Source: Anthracocystis setariae | Lineage: Eukaryota; Basidiomycota; Ustilaginomycetes; Ustilaginales; Ustilaginaceae | Direction: 5' to 3' | Length of the DNA: 64,000 nucleotides | NCBI GenBank assembly: GCA_928724745.1 | Contig: CAKMXJ010000008.1 | Span: 806,001 to 870,000, forward strand | Shown: positions 1-10,542 of the stretch, piece after piece | How positions within the stretch are numbered: the stretch's first letter is position 1 | Layout: each line of letters opens with the position of its first letter | Translations under genes and position numbers: made by a program | The notes under the pieces: model-generated | Told to the model about the DNA's origin: nothing | What the model saw: the letters and a program-made list of their open reading frames with translations, nothing else | The model's database searches: none

Positions 1-2
1 CG

Positions 3-233
3 CACTCGATCGTCTGCAACCAGCTCCTGTACCCCAAGAAGGCGAGCAACTGCGAACATTGCAGGGTCAGGAAACAGATGCAGGACAAGTATGTCAAGGA
101 GATGGAGGAGTTGTATGCAGATGATTTCCATATCGTCAAGATGCCCCTCTTGACAGAAGAAGTGAGGGGAACGGACAGGTTGAAGGCGTTTAGCGACAAC
201 TTGATCAACCCATATGTTCCTCCGTCGGAGTAA
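3..233 (+). CDS. GET3: GET3/ArsA-type ATPase, C-terminal 76 residues (5' part outside window)
   Basis: This is the 3' end of a gene that starts before the window; reading frame 3 is open from the first base to a TAA at 231. The tail carries the C-x2-C pair of Get3 (CEHC), which in the family binds the zinc that joins the two subunits, followed by the family-typical LLTEEVRG segment and a final PYVPP. Get3 is the cytosolic ATPase that receives tail-anchored membrane proteins and hands them to the Get1/Get2 receptor at the ER. The P-loop and switch regions lie upstream and cannot be seen. It converges with SYF1, with only 227 bases between stop codons. Identification rests on the strongly conserved C-terminus. 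Confidence 0.9.
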   Translation, partial: HSIVCNQLLYPKKASNCEHCRVRKQMQDKYVKEMEELYADDFHIVKMPLLTEEVRGTDRLKAFSDNLINPYVPPSE

Positions 234-460
234 GAGTTGTAGACACGGATGGTTGTATGGCTCTAGAGAATCCTTCTGGGTGGTTCAAATGCGAAATTTG
301 GAGTGACAGTCTGTGTAGAGGGAGCCGATATCACGCTCGACAGGTTTAGGGAGGATGAGCTGAGCACTCGAAGCAATTGTCTTGGGTCCACAAACGAGTC
401 ATTCACACGAGATGAGGGTTTGCAAATCGATGGTATTGCGCAAACCCAATGCTTTTGGAT

Positions 461-3400
461 CTAGAGAAGGTCGTCGTCATCGTCATCGTCACCGCCGACG
501 ACTTCTGCGTTCTTGATATCCACCGCATCGTCGATCATCTGTGCTGTCTTTGCACCACTAGCGACAGTGGTGGCGGCGACAAAGGCAGGTTTGGATTCCG
601 CTTCGACTGTTTCCATGGCATCCGTCTTCTGCTGCGCACCTGGATGGTTCGACTTTTGCACAGCTGCTGCTGCTGCTGCTGCGGCGGCGGCGGTAATGTA
701 CGATGCATCGGTATTGAACTGTGTCTGAACAGCCCTCTTGATCCGCAGCATCTCGCGGAACGTGTTCTCGGAGCCAGTTTCGATCTCAAACTGATTCCAT
801 CGTTTCCAAAACTCAGTCTCGCGACGTGGGTCACAGAACTGCGATGCATGCACGTAGATCGCTCTAGCCCTATCCACCTCTCCCAACTTGCGCTCGAGGT
901 CGGCAAAGCGCAAACACATGTCGGCCGTCTCTCGATCGGACAACATCTCGATCGCGCGCTCGTAAATTGGCCGTGTCGCTGCCAGCCCAAAGTTCGCAGC
1001 CGCTTTGGCAATGTAAAACGCAAACATATCGAAGCGCTCCTCGGTAGACACCGCACGTGTCGCGCGTTCGTAGATCCTCATAGCGCGTTTAACCAACCCA
1101 TGTTCCTCCTCGAGCTTGCCGTACATGAGCAGGAACGGCTTGCAAAAGCGCGCGGGACACTTATCCAACGCCTGCTCGAACAGATCGCGCGCGCGTTCCA
1201 ACTTGGCCCCACCATACCGCTTGACGAATTTACTGAGATACACATTCCAGATCTCAAACGCCACTGGATACGTGAACAACTCCACGCCGCGCTCGTACAC
1301 CTTGAAGCTCTCCTCAAAGTACTGGTGGTCTTCGAGGAACGCAGCGTAGTTGATGATGATCTGCGCATTGGCGATCTTGAGCTCGAGCATCTTTTCGTAC
1401 ACCCGTTTGGCACTTTCCACATCGCCCAACGATTCTTCCAGGTCCACGTAAAAGCTCCACAGCTTGAGCGACTTGAACAGCCGTGTCTGCGGCGGCAGTG
1501 TATCGTCATGGTATTGCACGCCTTTGGTGTTGCGTGGCGGTGCAACGCTGCGAGCCATGACCCGGATCGCTTCGTCGTAGTACGAATGTCGTAACTCCAT
1601 CTCGGCCCATTCGCACCAGATCTCGGCCAAATCGTCCACCCGACGAAACGGCACCGTGATCGCCTTTTCAAAGATCTTGCGCGCCGATTCAATATCGCCC
1701 TCCACCTCCTCCTCCTCCTCCCCTCCATCCGCTTCGACGCCCTCCTGGGACAGTCTCGCCACGCCGGCCGATCCGCCGTATTCGTAGAACTGTGCAAAGT
1801 TGAGAAACAGCTGGTGCAAGTTCGCCGTCGCCTTGCGTGGGTTGATCTTCTGGATCGCCTCGCGGTACGTCTCGATGATCTTTCCGTCATCGTCGCCATA
1901 CAACACCACGCGCTTCTCCCACTCCTGGACATCGTCCGGATTGCGACGCAGCAGCACGTCGTTGACAAGGAACGGTCGGCGCTCCATGAGCTCTTCGAAC
2001 TCTTGCATGCGTCGATCCAGCTCGGCCTCCTTCTCTTCCCTTGTCTGCTCCTCATCTTGATCGTCCTCGTCTTCAGCCAGCTCATCCATCATGAAGGAAA
2101 TCAGGTTCTCGCTCGTTTCCGCATAGGCATCGAAGATCTGGGTGAAATCGCGTGCCGTCTTGACCGCCTTCATTCCAGCTTCGAATGTTTCGCGAGCGAC
2201 CTCGAACTCGCCCCGCTTGATCCAGTATGTCGCTAAACCCGTCCAGAGTCGGCCGGACTGATCCTGGAACTTTTCCAACCCATCGCTCTGGATGATGGCA
2301 GTGACGTTGAGACGCGATGGATCGCGTGGGTCCGTCTCGGCCTGCTTCGTTGATGCATTGCCTTTTGTGCGGCTCGGAGGTTTCGTCGATGCTGCTGAGC
2401 CAGAAGGATGTGTCTTGATCTGGAGAGCCTGTTTCTCCTCTTCCGGGTCGAGGCCGATCTGCTCTGGGTACTTTTCCGTCAGTTCGAGCCATTCTATGAA
2501 AAGCTGATACGGGCTCTTGCCTTCCGGGCTGACGTACGTGCCGTCCGTAGCCCCTCTCGCGAGACCGAGGAGCAGTTTGGACGCTTCGAGCGCCTTAGAT
2601 CCTGTCCCCTTCTCTGGTTGCTGCGAATCCTTTCCGTCTTCGTCCTCCGCTTCGTCGTCTTCTGCTTCTGCCTGGTCCTCGTTCTGCGCGAGCAAGATCG
2701 AGACGTATCGCTCGGTCAACGAAGGATCTACGCGCAAGTACCGACGCCAAACTCGCAAGCAGGCCTCACCGCCGCGACGCTCTGCCCATCTCAGGTACAC
2801 CTTCCAGATGCGAAGATGCAGCGACCCTGGTAGTGTTCGCAGCGCTCGGTCAAAAGTGCGACGTGCATGTGTATGCGAAAGTGTTGGAGGGCATTGCGGG
2901 TGGAGAAACATCGAAAGATAGCCAAGCCATAGGCGAGGCATGGTCGGAAGCCACATGAGTGCTCGTTCGTACAACGCAGCTAGACTCTTCCATTCTTGCC
3001 AACCTACAGTACCGTCAAGTCCACCTCGATAGGAAGCACCGAAATCGTCATCTTCGTCCGTTTCGATCAGTGTTGGACCAAAGTCGAGCTTCTCCCGAGC
3101 TGCCTGAAGATCTCGCTTGCGCTTCGCTTCGAACCCACCTTTGGGTTCCCCGAGCACAAAGCGAGAACGGTTCTGGAGGTAGTCGCGCCAGAGCGAGTAG
3201 CGTGTGGGGAACTGCGCCAGCGCACGTTCGTAGATGCTGGTGATCCGCCGTAATGCGATACGCTGCGTGCTGCTAGCAAGTGGCCCCAGCAAGAAGGCTT
3301 GAAACTCGCTGAAAGCAACATCTGGTGGAGGGCGCTTGACGAGGTTGGTGTTGACAATGTGATCGATGTACGAAGTCCAGGAGCGAAAGTTGTCCGGGTT

Positions 3401-3601
3401 GCGTAGCAGTTCCTGCTCGAGCATCACATCTGCAGCTGGAATGAGGGTGTCATCGGTTGTTGGATCTGGAAAAATTTCTGTGATAGGGAAAAGCGACGTT
3501 ATAGCGCTCAGAGCTTCGTGAACGGGAGAAGCAGACTGAGCTTCTTCGACGGGATCGGGCGAAGCAGCAGCCCTGAGTACGGATCGTTTCTTGGGTGGCA
3601 T
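461..3601 (-). CDS. SYF1: Pre-mRNA-splicing factor SYF1 (HAT-repeat protein)
   Basis: A 1046-residue protein is read from the ATG at 3601 (MPPKKRSVL). The frame stays open 73 codons further upstream, but that stretch looks like leader sequence, so the MPPKKR start is chosen. The protein is built from HAT/TPR-like helical repeats with typical W..Y and A..iyerAl patterns (for example IYERALAQFPTRYSLW, VYEKMLELKIANAQ, IYERATRAVS). Syf1 is a scaffold of the Prp19/NineTeen complex in the catalytic spliceosome and works in the nucleus. The C-terminus carries a run of 12-13 alanines and ends in a run of aspartates. An acidic linker (EEEEEVEG) sits in the middle. Length matches fungal Syf1. No intron is needed. 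Confidence 0.93.
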   Translation of the reverse strand: MPPKKRSVLRAAASPDPVEEAQSASPVHEALSAITSLFPITEIFPDPTTDDTLIPAADVMLEQELLRNPDNFRSWTSYIDHIVNTNLVKRPPPDVAFSEFQAFLLGPLASSTQRIALRRITSIYERALAQFPTRYSLWRDYLQNRSRFVLGEPKGGFEAKRKRDLQAAREKLDFGPTLIETDEDDDFGASYRGGLDGTVGWQEWKSLAALYERALMWLPTMPRLWLGYLSMFLHPQCPPTLSHTHARRTFDRALRTLPGSLHLRIWKVYLRWAERRGGEACLRVWRRYLRVDPSLTERYVSILLAQNEDQAEAEDDEAEDEDGKDSQQPEKGTGSKALEASKLLLGLARGATDGTYVSPEGKSPYQLFIEWLELTEKYPEQIGLDPEEEKQALQIKTHPSGSAASTKPPSRTKGNASTKQAETDPRDPSRLNVTAIIQSDGLEKFQDQSGRLWTGLATYWIKRGEFEVARETFEAGMKAVKTARDFTQIFDAYAETSENLISFMMDELAEDEDDQDEEQTREEKEAELDRRMQEFEELMERRPFLVNDVLLRRNPDDVQEWEKRVVLYGDDDGKIIETYREAIQKINPRKATANLHQLFLNFAQFYEYGGSAGVARLSQEGVEADGGEEEEEVEGDIESARKIFEKAITVPFRRVDDLAEIWCEWAEMELRHSYYDEAIRVMARSVAPPRNTKGVQYHDDTLPPQTRLFKSLKLWSFYVDLEESLGDVESAKRVYEKMLELKIANAQIIINYAAFLEDHQYFEESFKVYERGVELFTYPVAFEIWNVYLSKFVKRYGGAKLERARDLFEQALDKCPARFCKPFLLMYGKLEEEHGLVKRAMRIYERATRAVSTEERFDMFAFYIAKAAANFGLAATRPIYERAIEMLSDRETADMCLRFADLERKLGEVDRARAIYVHASQFCDPRRETEFWKRWNQFEIETGSENTFREMLRIKRAVQTQFNTDASYITAAAAAAAAAAVQKSNHPGAQQKTDAMETVEAESKPAFVAATTVASGAKTAQMIDDAVDIKNAEVVGGDDDDDDDLL

Positions 3602-4360
3602 GGTGCCAGGGGCCGTAATAAGGATGCCAATGGCTTGCGACTCCGATGCCGATGCGTTCTGCAGGATGGGGCGGTGATGTATGGATGTGGAAGTTGCGTG
3701 GTGGGGTGTGGAGGAGAGGGTGGGGATGAAGATGCCGTCCTCAACCGTCAATAAAAAGTGATTCCCGACTCGCGAACTTCTTGAGCTCTTCGCGTCACGT
3801 GGACATCCACAAATTCCCATCGCGATTTCAACTCGGATCGCAAATTAAGAATCGGGCTACAAAAGACCCTGAAGAGAAAAAGGCTCCGAATGCATCCCAC
3901 TTGCTACACCACAGTTCGGAAGACACCTTCCCCATCTACACCACTCTCCACCCTTTCGACTCACCCTTGGCCGCTGGATTGGCTCATGAAGGTAGAGGAA
4001 ACACAAAGCCATAATAGTGTCAGCGACAGCATCACTTGCTTGGCTGTTGAAGTTGCACCTGGTCACTTTGGAGAGAAAGTGGAAGCCCACACAGGCAATT
4101 AGCGCGCTTCGAACAAAAGGCTCCGAGGGTATCTTGTCTGCTCCGGTCGCTTGATCTTGGTGCTTGCTACTGCACAAAGCGGTCATCTTTGATTCATTGC
4201 AGAGGCGCTCGTTCCTTGCAACAAGAGCTTATCTGATCCTGTCTTACGGGCTAGCGCTTTGATCCAGCTTCAGGAACGCCCCTTGCGCGTGCAGCAAAAC
4301 CAGCCCTGGTGTGCAGCGTTGCCACGAGCCTGGGATTGTGGTACCTTTCAGTTCGTCGCC
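3602..4360. promoter_or_regulatory. Divergent intergenic region between SYF1 and the Zn2Cys6 regulator
   Basis: This stretch of 759 bases separates two divergent start codons and must hold both promoters. A CTTATC (GATA-factor core) lies at 4228-4233, about 130 bases upstream of the regulator ATG. The regulator start has the context gtcgccATGG, a strong initiation context. No coding sequence is supported here. Confidence 0.5.
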
Positions 4361-7282
4361 ATGGCTATCCCTGTCAGATCGCCGCAGATTCTGGGCTCGG
4401 AAGACTCCCGATCCTACGACTCATCCTCGACCAGCGCCGGTCCGCAAGTCCTCCGAAAACCAAGTCGACCTCATGACGTTCGCCTTCCATCATCACCTGC
4501 TTCGAATCAACCTTCGAGATCGGTCGCAAGTTCATCACCGTTTCCGCCTACTTCGCATTCGGCTGCAGGCGCCCATCCCCTCCGTCCTTCCCGCTTGTCT
4601 CTCTCGTCGGTGGACTTGGAGACAACGACAGGCACGCCTTCTGGATCATCGACGGGAAGCCTCTCACACTCATCCTCTTCGTCAAGCTTATCTTCCATCG
4701 CTCCCAAGCCATCGTCAAAGGCCGCCACAGTGACTTCAACCTCGAATGACAAGCCCCATCAAGCAGCGGCTCGTTCGCGCCAATTACCGAGTATACCAGC
4801 TCCGGCTAAAGCCAAGACCAGTAGCAAGATGTTGAACGGAGACGTCACCCAAGGCAATGACGGAACCAAGTCAAATCACATTCTTGGTCCTGATGGGCAG
4901 CTCTATACACAAGGCGAGGCTGCTCGTCTCGGTCTCATCATTCGCACAGCTTGCGAAGCATGTCGCAATCGCAAGCTCAAGTGCAGTGGCACTCTGCCCG
5001 AGAACGGTGGATGTGACAGGTGCAATAGCGATCGCATCCAGTGTGTCTATTCAGCCCGAGCTCCTATTGGGCGTCCAAAGAAACGCAAGATTGAAGAAGG
5101 TCAAGATGGTCTAAGCACTCCTGTTCCAGCTACGTCCTCGGGTTCGGCCCCAGTAAAGTCGAGCAAGTCACAATCTACAACTAGGAACAAGCCAAAGAAG
5201 AAGGTGACCAACGTCGAAGGGCTGGAGCATTCGCCAGGCAAGGTCAAGATGGAAGCGACCTCCCCAATGAATTCACCTTTCGACGCTGCGACCGCTTCTC
5301 CAGCAATACGAGCAATGAGGGCTTATGGCTTTGAACATGAGCGAAGTAAGACATCGAGCAGCGACATGGCGACCATGGACGTTCCGACGCCAACCGTCTG
5401 GTCTCAACCTCAACCTCCATACAACGCCACCCCTTCTGACACCATGACGCCACACTCCGCCTTTTCTCCTTCGTTTCCAACACATCGAGGTCCTGATGCA
5501 TATAACACTCGTCCAACAGAGCCTCCACCCAACAACGCTGCAAAGCTTCCTTCTCTCGACGACTTATCCGTCGCAGCATTCTTGCAATCCCTGGACACAC
5601 TTGAGATCTCACCCGCCGAGCTCTTTCAACAACAGATGCAGCAGCAGGCAGCACTTTCGAGCCAAATCTCCTCATCTGGCGCACTACCTCTCGATCGATA
5701 CGGTCCCATGGCTCCTTTGTCGGCCTCGGAGAATGATGCGGGCCGATGGTCAGCGTCGTCGGTGGAAGAGTGGGCGACGAGCAGTGCAATTCTGCAGCCT
5801 GGTTTGAGCTTTGCTGTGCCCGCAGATTTCAGCTGGTGGGATCTGGGCATCAATGGGGTTGATTGGACTGATTCGGGTGCGCCAAGTGTGTCGGCTACGC
5901 CGGCGACAGAAATATCGTCTATGGCGTTTGCGACCGCAGATGCCGCTCAGCCTCGAGCACCGCTTGCCTTCCTGCAGGGAGCGCAAATGGCTGGGACTCC
6001 GGGATCCGCTGGATCGATATCTGCTACTTCCGTGCCGGGGATGGCGCGTGCACCGACGTTCAGTGCGGATCAGCTTTGGCCAAGAGGTGCCGATGCCGGG
6101 ATGGGTCAGGGCCAGATTCAGCAAACGATCGCTGCTACCGAAACAGGGCTTGGATGGTCGACTTTACCGGGTCAGCGTGCGGGTGATTCAATGTCAAGCG
6201 GTTCGGCTGGGAGTTCTCCCAATGAAGCTGCGCAAAACAGTTGCTGCTCCTCCAAATCTACGGCCGATCCTATTGCGGGTCACATGGGGGAGAAACCATC
6301 CTGTTGCTCTTCAAAGGGCAAGGCACCAGCGAAGGAGGAAGAAACGGCATCCAAGGTGCAGGAAGCATCCTGCTGTTCGGCCAAGAAGCCATCGACACCA
6401 ACTTCTCTGGTGGAACCCAAAAGCTGCTGCTCCGGCCATGCGATCGACTCGCCAGCTGTATCGCCGCCACCCATCGCCAACGAGCATATCGAAATGGGTC
6501 CTCTCTCGACCTCACATGCGATTACGGGCAAGGCGATGGACGCACACGATGCGGAAAGAAAGCGACACGCCGCATTGCATGCGCACCATCCGAGCAAAGT
6601 GCATTGCGTGCCCAACCCGAGCGGCAAAGGGTGCACCTGTCTATGCGACATGAGCGTCGCCCTCCTCTCGGTCAAACAAGTCCTTCGTGAGACCGACCCG
6701 CACAAACGATCATCCGCCAACCACGACTCTGCCAACAGCAGTGGTCAAACCAGTTTCGCCACCGATACGATCCAGTTAACGCTAACGGCTTCGCAAGCGA
6801 TCACGGCGCAATGTGCATGTTCGGCAGACTGTCCTACATGTCAATCCGACCCTTCCACGGAGATCTCGGCATCGCTGTTAGTGTCTACTGCGCTGCAGAT
6901 CTATGCGCGTGCGGTGAGGATCCTGCGCGAGGGGTTTGCAGCATCGTCGTCATCGTTGGGAGCGGGGAGCAAGCGAGACGATCAAGCCAAGAGTTTCTTC
7001 GGAGGTTTGGAGGTGACGATCGGCACGTACAAGCCGTCCGTGAGCAATGCCAAAAAGATCGCACTGTATGCGATCAAATTGGAGCTCAACGATCTGCAGA
7101 GTGCGTTGGGTAAGGTGTTTAGCATGGCTCAGAATTTGGGTTCTAGTCGCAACGCCGCGCTGAACAGTCAGCAGCAGCAGAAACCGGCGATGAATCCGAT
7201 CGATCAGCTCGTGATTTTGAAACTTTACCGTCAACTCAAGGAGCTTCTAAAGACGATTCAAGGCTTAGAAGAGGCGGCTTGA
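4361..7282 (+). CDS. Zn2Cys6 transcription factor with repeated Cys-Cys motifs and a Cys-rich C-terminus
   Basis: A 973-residue protein is read from the ATG at 4361. A Ser/Pro-rich N-terminus leads to a Zn(II)2Cys6 DNA-binding domain with cysteines at 198, 201, 208, 218, 221 and 228 (C-x2-C-x6-C-x9-C-x2-C-x6-C), then the basic segment GRPKKRKI. The middle is Ser/Pro/Gln-rich and disordered. Four S/N-S-C-C-S motifs follow, with vicinal cysteines at 628/629, 648/649, 671/672 and 689/690. Next come H748-C749, a C-x-C-x-C cluster (758, 760, 762) and C-x-C-x3-C-x2-C (818-827), then a helical tail to residue 973. The C6 finger followed by GRP and a late Cys-containing helical region recalls AflR-like regulators. 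Paired and clustered cysteines suggest metal or redox sensing, which is inference only. I do not recognise a named orthologue. Confidence 0.85.
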   Translation: MAIPVRSPQILGSEDSRSYDSSSTSAGPQVLRKPSRPHDVRLPSSPASNQPSRSVASSSPFPPTSHSAAGAHPLRPSRLSLSSVDLETTTGTPSGSSTGSLSHSSSSSSLSSIAPKPSSKAATVTSTSNDKPHQAAARSRQLPSIPAPAKAKTSSKMLNGDVTQGNDGTKSNHILGPDGQLYTQGEAARLGLIIRTACEACRNRKLKCSGTLPENGGCDRCNSDRIQCVYSARAPIGRPKKRKIEEGQDGLSTPVPATSSGSAPVKSSKSQSTTRNKPKKKVTNVEGLEHSPGKVKMEATSPMNSPFDAATASPAIRAMRAYGFEHERSKTSSSDMATMDVPTPTVWSQPQPPYNATPSDTMTPHSAFSPSFPTHRGPDAYNTRPTEPPPNNAAKLPSLDDLSVAAFLQSLDTLEISPAELFQQQMQQQAALSSQISSSGALPLDRYGPMAPLSASENDAGRWSASSVEEWATSSAILQPGLSFAVPADFSWWDLGINGVDWTDSGAPSVSATPATEISSMAFATADAAQPRAPLAFLQGAQMAGTPGSAGSISATSVPGMARAPTFSADQLWPRGADAGMGQGQIQQTIAATETGLGWSTLPGQRAGDSMSSGSAGSSPNEAAQNSCCSSKSTADPIAGHMGEKPSCCSSKGKAPAKEEETASKVQEASCCSAKKPSTPTSLVEPKSCCSGHAIDSPAVSPPPIANEHIEMGPLSTSHAITGKAMDAHDAERKRHAALHAHHPSKVHCVPNPSGKGCTCLCDMSVALLSVKQVLRETDPHKRSSANHDSANSSGQTSFATDTIQLTLTASQAITAQCACSADCPTCQSDPSTEISASLLVSTALQIYARAVRILREGFAASSSSLGAGSKRDDQAKSFFGGLEVTIGTYKPSVSNAKKIALYAIKLELNDLQSALGKVFSMAQNLGSSRNAALNSQQQQKPAMNPIDQLVILKLYRQLKELLKTIQGLEEAA

Positions 7283-7405
7283 ACACTTCCAAGCCGAGCT
7301 TTTCTCAATGTGATTTGGTGCTGTTCACAGGCGTGGATTTGATGCGAGTGTGAGAGTTACGAGTGAGATTGAGGAGGTGGGTGTAGGGGGGGGGTGGAGG
7401 AGGGA

Positions 7406-8959
7406 TTAACGACGCTTTTTGTTGGACGGACGTTTGGCCGCGCGTGGTTGTTTCTTTGGTGCTTGGTCCTCGGAGGAAGAGTATTCGGGCCATTCGTCGT
7501 CGCTCGCGTAGTTGTGCTGAAGGTTGCCTAGGGGGATGGGATCGAGGTCTGATTCGTCAGAGTGGGGTTCGATACCGGGTGGGTTGTCGTAACCGAACTC
7601 GGTACGTTTGGGATTCCACGCCACACCTCCCTCCTCCTCCTCCTCCTCTTCCTCTTCCTCCTCATTATCACTCTCCTCGTCCTCCTCGTGATCGTCGAAC
7701 AACTCTTCATCCTTATCCAACCCCGTCTCTGCGAACTGATCCTCATACGCAAACTCATCCTCCTCCTCCTCCTCCTCCTCCGCCTCGCTTCCCGCCTCAT
7801 CATCCGCTGCATCCTCGTCGGTCTCACTCTCCGAAGCCAACCCGGCATTCCTCCTGGAAACCTTCCTCAACTCGGCCTTGTCCTTATTCTTCCTCTCCAC
7901 ATTCCTCTCCTGCTCCTCCCTCCTCTCCTGCTGCAACCTCTTCTTCTCCACCAACTCCCTCTGCTGCTGCGTCACCTCCTTTGCCGACCGCTTCACATAC
8001 TCGTGGAAAAGCACCGCGCCCTCATTGCATCCTTCCTCGATCTTGACCAACTTCAACTCGATGCGTGGGCCGATCTCGCGCAACCTGACGGCCTTCTGTG
8101 TATTGGCGGCGTTTCCACGCCCCACATACCGGTCGTGCAGATGCACCTTGTTGCGCGGGTCGGCGACGTCTTCGGCCTCGGACTCGGCTTCGGAGACGTC
8201 GGTTTCAAAGTCGCCATCGCCGCCGCCGGCGGAGGAGGAGGTGCGACCGAGGATGTAGTCGGAGATGTCCTGGGTGGAGGAAAGGTCAGGGAGACGGTTT
8301 CGGGTTCGAGAGTTGCGGGTGCCTTCGATGACTCGACGGACGGATTTGGAGACACCCACGGGACGTACCGAGATCAGGTAGTGACGCCAATCGATCGTCG
8401 CCGTCGCCGAATTGTAGTTGAGCAGCACGATACGTCGTGCTTGCGACAATTTCATCGATTGCACCTGAATCGGTGGGAAGAGGTTCTGAAAGGTAGCGAC
8501 GAGCAACTTGATCTGTCGTTCTTCGCCACCGAAATTGTTTAGGACGAGCAGAGGTGGAGTGACGAATTCCGAGCCGGGTGGGGTTGGACGTCGACTTGCC
8601 GCCTGAACGTCTTTGGCTAGGGCGTATTTGTTGATGCGGAAAGTAAGGGTGGGGCCACGCGGTGCACGCAGGATGCGCAGATTCGTCCCTGCGTCCGTCT
8701 GGCCGAAGATGAGAAGGTGTGTTACGCCGATCGGGCCGGCCATCGAGATAAAGTCCTTGAGCTTATTGTTATTCCTCTCGCGCAGCCGCGTCGCCGTATT
8801 GGGTTCCATGACCTTGCGTGTATCTTGAACCAGCGTTGAGACCGAACGTGGCACTTTGCCTGTGCGGATGATAAACGACTTGGGCGCATTTGTTGAGGTC
8901 GCCGCGCTGTTGTTCGGACCCTTAAGGTGCGTTCGCGTCTTCCTGCGACGTTTCACCAT
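7406..8959 (-). CDS. SSF1: Ribosome biogenesis protein SSF1/Peter Pan (Brix domain)
   Basis: A 517-residue protein starts at the ATG whose complement is 8957-8959 (MVKRRRKTRTH). Residues from about 27 to 330 form a Brix domain, with the family segments SFIIRTGKVPRS, HLLIFGQTDAGTNLRI and RGPTLTFRINKYAL. The C-terminal third is highly acidic and ends in a basic KRPSNKKRR tail. Ssf1 binds pre-60S particles in the nucleolus and is required for 27S pre-rRNA processing. It converges with the Zn2Cys6 regulator, with only 123 bases between stop codons, so the two 3' UTRs probably overlap. No intron is needed. Confidence 0.93.
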   Translation of the reverse strand: MVKRRRKTRTHLKGPNNSAATSTNAPKSFIIRTGKVPRSVSTLVQDTRKVMEPNTATRLRERNNNKLKDFISMAGPIGVTHLLIFGQTDAGTNLRILRAPRGPTLTFRINKYALAKDVQAASRRPTPPGSEFVTPPLLVLNNFGGEERQIKLLVATFQNLFPPIQVQSMKLSQARRIVLLNYNSATATIDWRHYLISVRPVGVSKSVRRVIEGTRNSRTRNRLPDLSSTQDISDYILGRTSSSAGGGDGDFETDVSEAESEAEDVADPRNKVHLHDRYVGRGNAANTQKAVRLREIGPRIELKLVKIEEGCNEGAVLFHEYVKRSAKEVTQQQRELVEKKRLQQERREEQERNVERKNKDKAELRKVSRRNAGLASESETDEDAADDEAGSEAEEEEEEEDEFAYEDQFAETGLDKDEELFDDHEEDEESDNEEEEEEEEEEEGGVAWNPKRTEFGYDNPPGIEPHSDESDLDPIPLGNLQHNYASDDEWPEYSSSEDQAPKKQPRAAKRPSNKKRR

Positions 8960-9399
8960 GCTGGCAAGATGTGTGTACGGGGACTGGGAAAAGTCTCGTG
9001 TACGTGTACGGCTAGGGAGGGAGTTTGGGTATCAGAGACGAAGGATCGAATGTTGGGATGGTGTACTAGAAGCAAGAAGAACAAGTACTGTAGTGCTCAA
9101 ACGTGTCGAAGAAAAACTCAAACGGCCGCTCTTCTTTATTGAAATTTTTCGAGCGTTCGTGTGGAGTTCAGGGTCCATTTTTGAATCTGTGTGGCAAGAC
9201 TCGATCTCACACATTCCCAACTTTGCCTAGCTAGGACCTCGATAGCAACACCCCCAAGCAACCTCTCTGTCCACATACAGTGCTATACGCCCACTGAACA
9301 AGCTCTATGCGCCTCTAGGCATACTCAACATCACATCACCGATGCAAAACTTCACTTCATCATTGTTGTCCTACCAAGAATCCTTTTTTTGAACAATAT
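8960..9399. promoter_or_regulatory. Tandem intergenic region (SSF1 promoter, SDH4 3' end)
   Basis: These 440 bases lie upstream of SSF1 and downstream of SDH4, both on the minus strand. A TACTGTA-type word occurs around 9085-9092. Nothing coding is supported. Confidence 0.4.
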
Positions 9400-10542
9400 C
9401 TAGGCAGTCCAGACCTTGGCAATCAACTCGGTGAGTCCAACATCGTCTGCGGCGCCCAAGCAAAGCAGAAAACACATGTCAACGATCTCTTCGTAGCGAT
9501 CTCAATTCACCCTTCACACGACACACGTGTACTTACTGGTGTTGAACTCGTACAAGCCGTAAAGGGTTGCCAGGGTGGCCGCGCGGAGCGTCCACGTGGA
9601 GAGGGGGCCGACGATGGGGAACTTGCGCTTGTGCAGATAGTCAGCGAGAAGGCAGTCGAAGCCGATGTGAGAGTGAACGACAAGCGTGAGAGCGAGTGCG
9701 CCATCGAGAATTGCCGAGGAGCCGTGCTTGGCGAAACCGACCGCGACCAGCGGGATGAGTGCGACCGACAGACCACGCTCGAACGCCCAGTGGTTGGAGC
9801 CGTGCGCAGCGTTGGGCTCAGGGAAGGTGGTCGGGTCGTTGACGGTACCCTTGACGTAAGCTGTGAATGGTGAGACCAAGTTGAAATAGATTGTATCGTT
9901 AGTACCAAGTGCTTCGACGCAGGTGAGTCGTGAAATGCGATTGCGAGGCCAGTAGGATCGCGACAAGCAGCAGTTTTCGACCAACTGCAACTTTGCGCCA
10001 GGTACGCTTTCCAATAGATCTGTCTGACCGCTACGCCTCCAGATATCCTCCCTACTTCCGTCGCTGTAGTCTCACCGAAAGTATCAACCAAGCCATGCAT
10101 ACCCTCGGCACGTTCATCAGCTGAGACGGTACTTTATCGGTATACCTCGTACCATCACCCTTTTCCTCTGTCCTTGGCTCTCACCCTCCTCGTCCTACTC
10201 CTCTATCTGTTGGCTTACTGGTGGATGCTGCTGCTGCTCTTGCTTATCTTATCATCCATCCTCTTAACTACTGGATCGATACTTACGACCCTGGCTGGAA
10301 GCGGCTACACGCTTTCCGGTAGTTGTCTGAAAAGCACGCGAGCCGGCTGCGATCATGCGAAGTTGAGGGTTGCGAGCCGCCATGGAAAGCCGCAAGGGCT
10401 GCTGGAGAGTAGGAAGCATAGCGCGCATCTTTGAACAACGAGATTGTCGATAATGATACGAGGGTTGAAGATGTGAGGATAACAAGATAGGCAGAGTGTG
10501 ACGAATGTGAAATGCGTGCGTGCGGGCAGAGAGCGCCGCCAT
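9400..10542 (-). CDS. SDH4: Succinate dehydrogenase membrane anchor CybS (three exons)
   Basis: I join three exons on the minus strand: 10542-10287, 9860-9537 and 9446-9400, giving 208 residues. Both introns are GT/AG: 9861-10286 (426 nt, donor GTAAGT, acceptor TTCACAG) and 9447-9536 (90 nt, donor GTAAGT, acceptor CCGCAG). The joins restore SQG-PYVKGTV and YEFNT-NDVGLTELIAKVW, both typical of the family. The N-terminus is basic and Ser-rich, as in a mitochondrial presequence. Three membrane helices follow from about residue 117. The heme ligand region HSHIGFD is near residues 148-154 and the D-Y pair of the quinone site near 159-160. The protein anchors complex II in the inner mitochondrial membrane. 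The start MAALSAR is the first ATG in the open frame. Confidence 0.9.
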
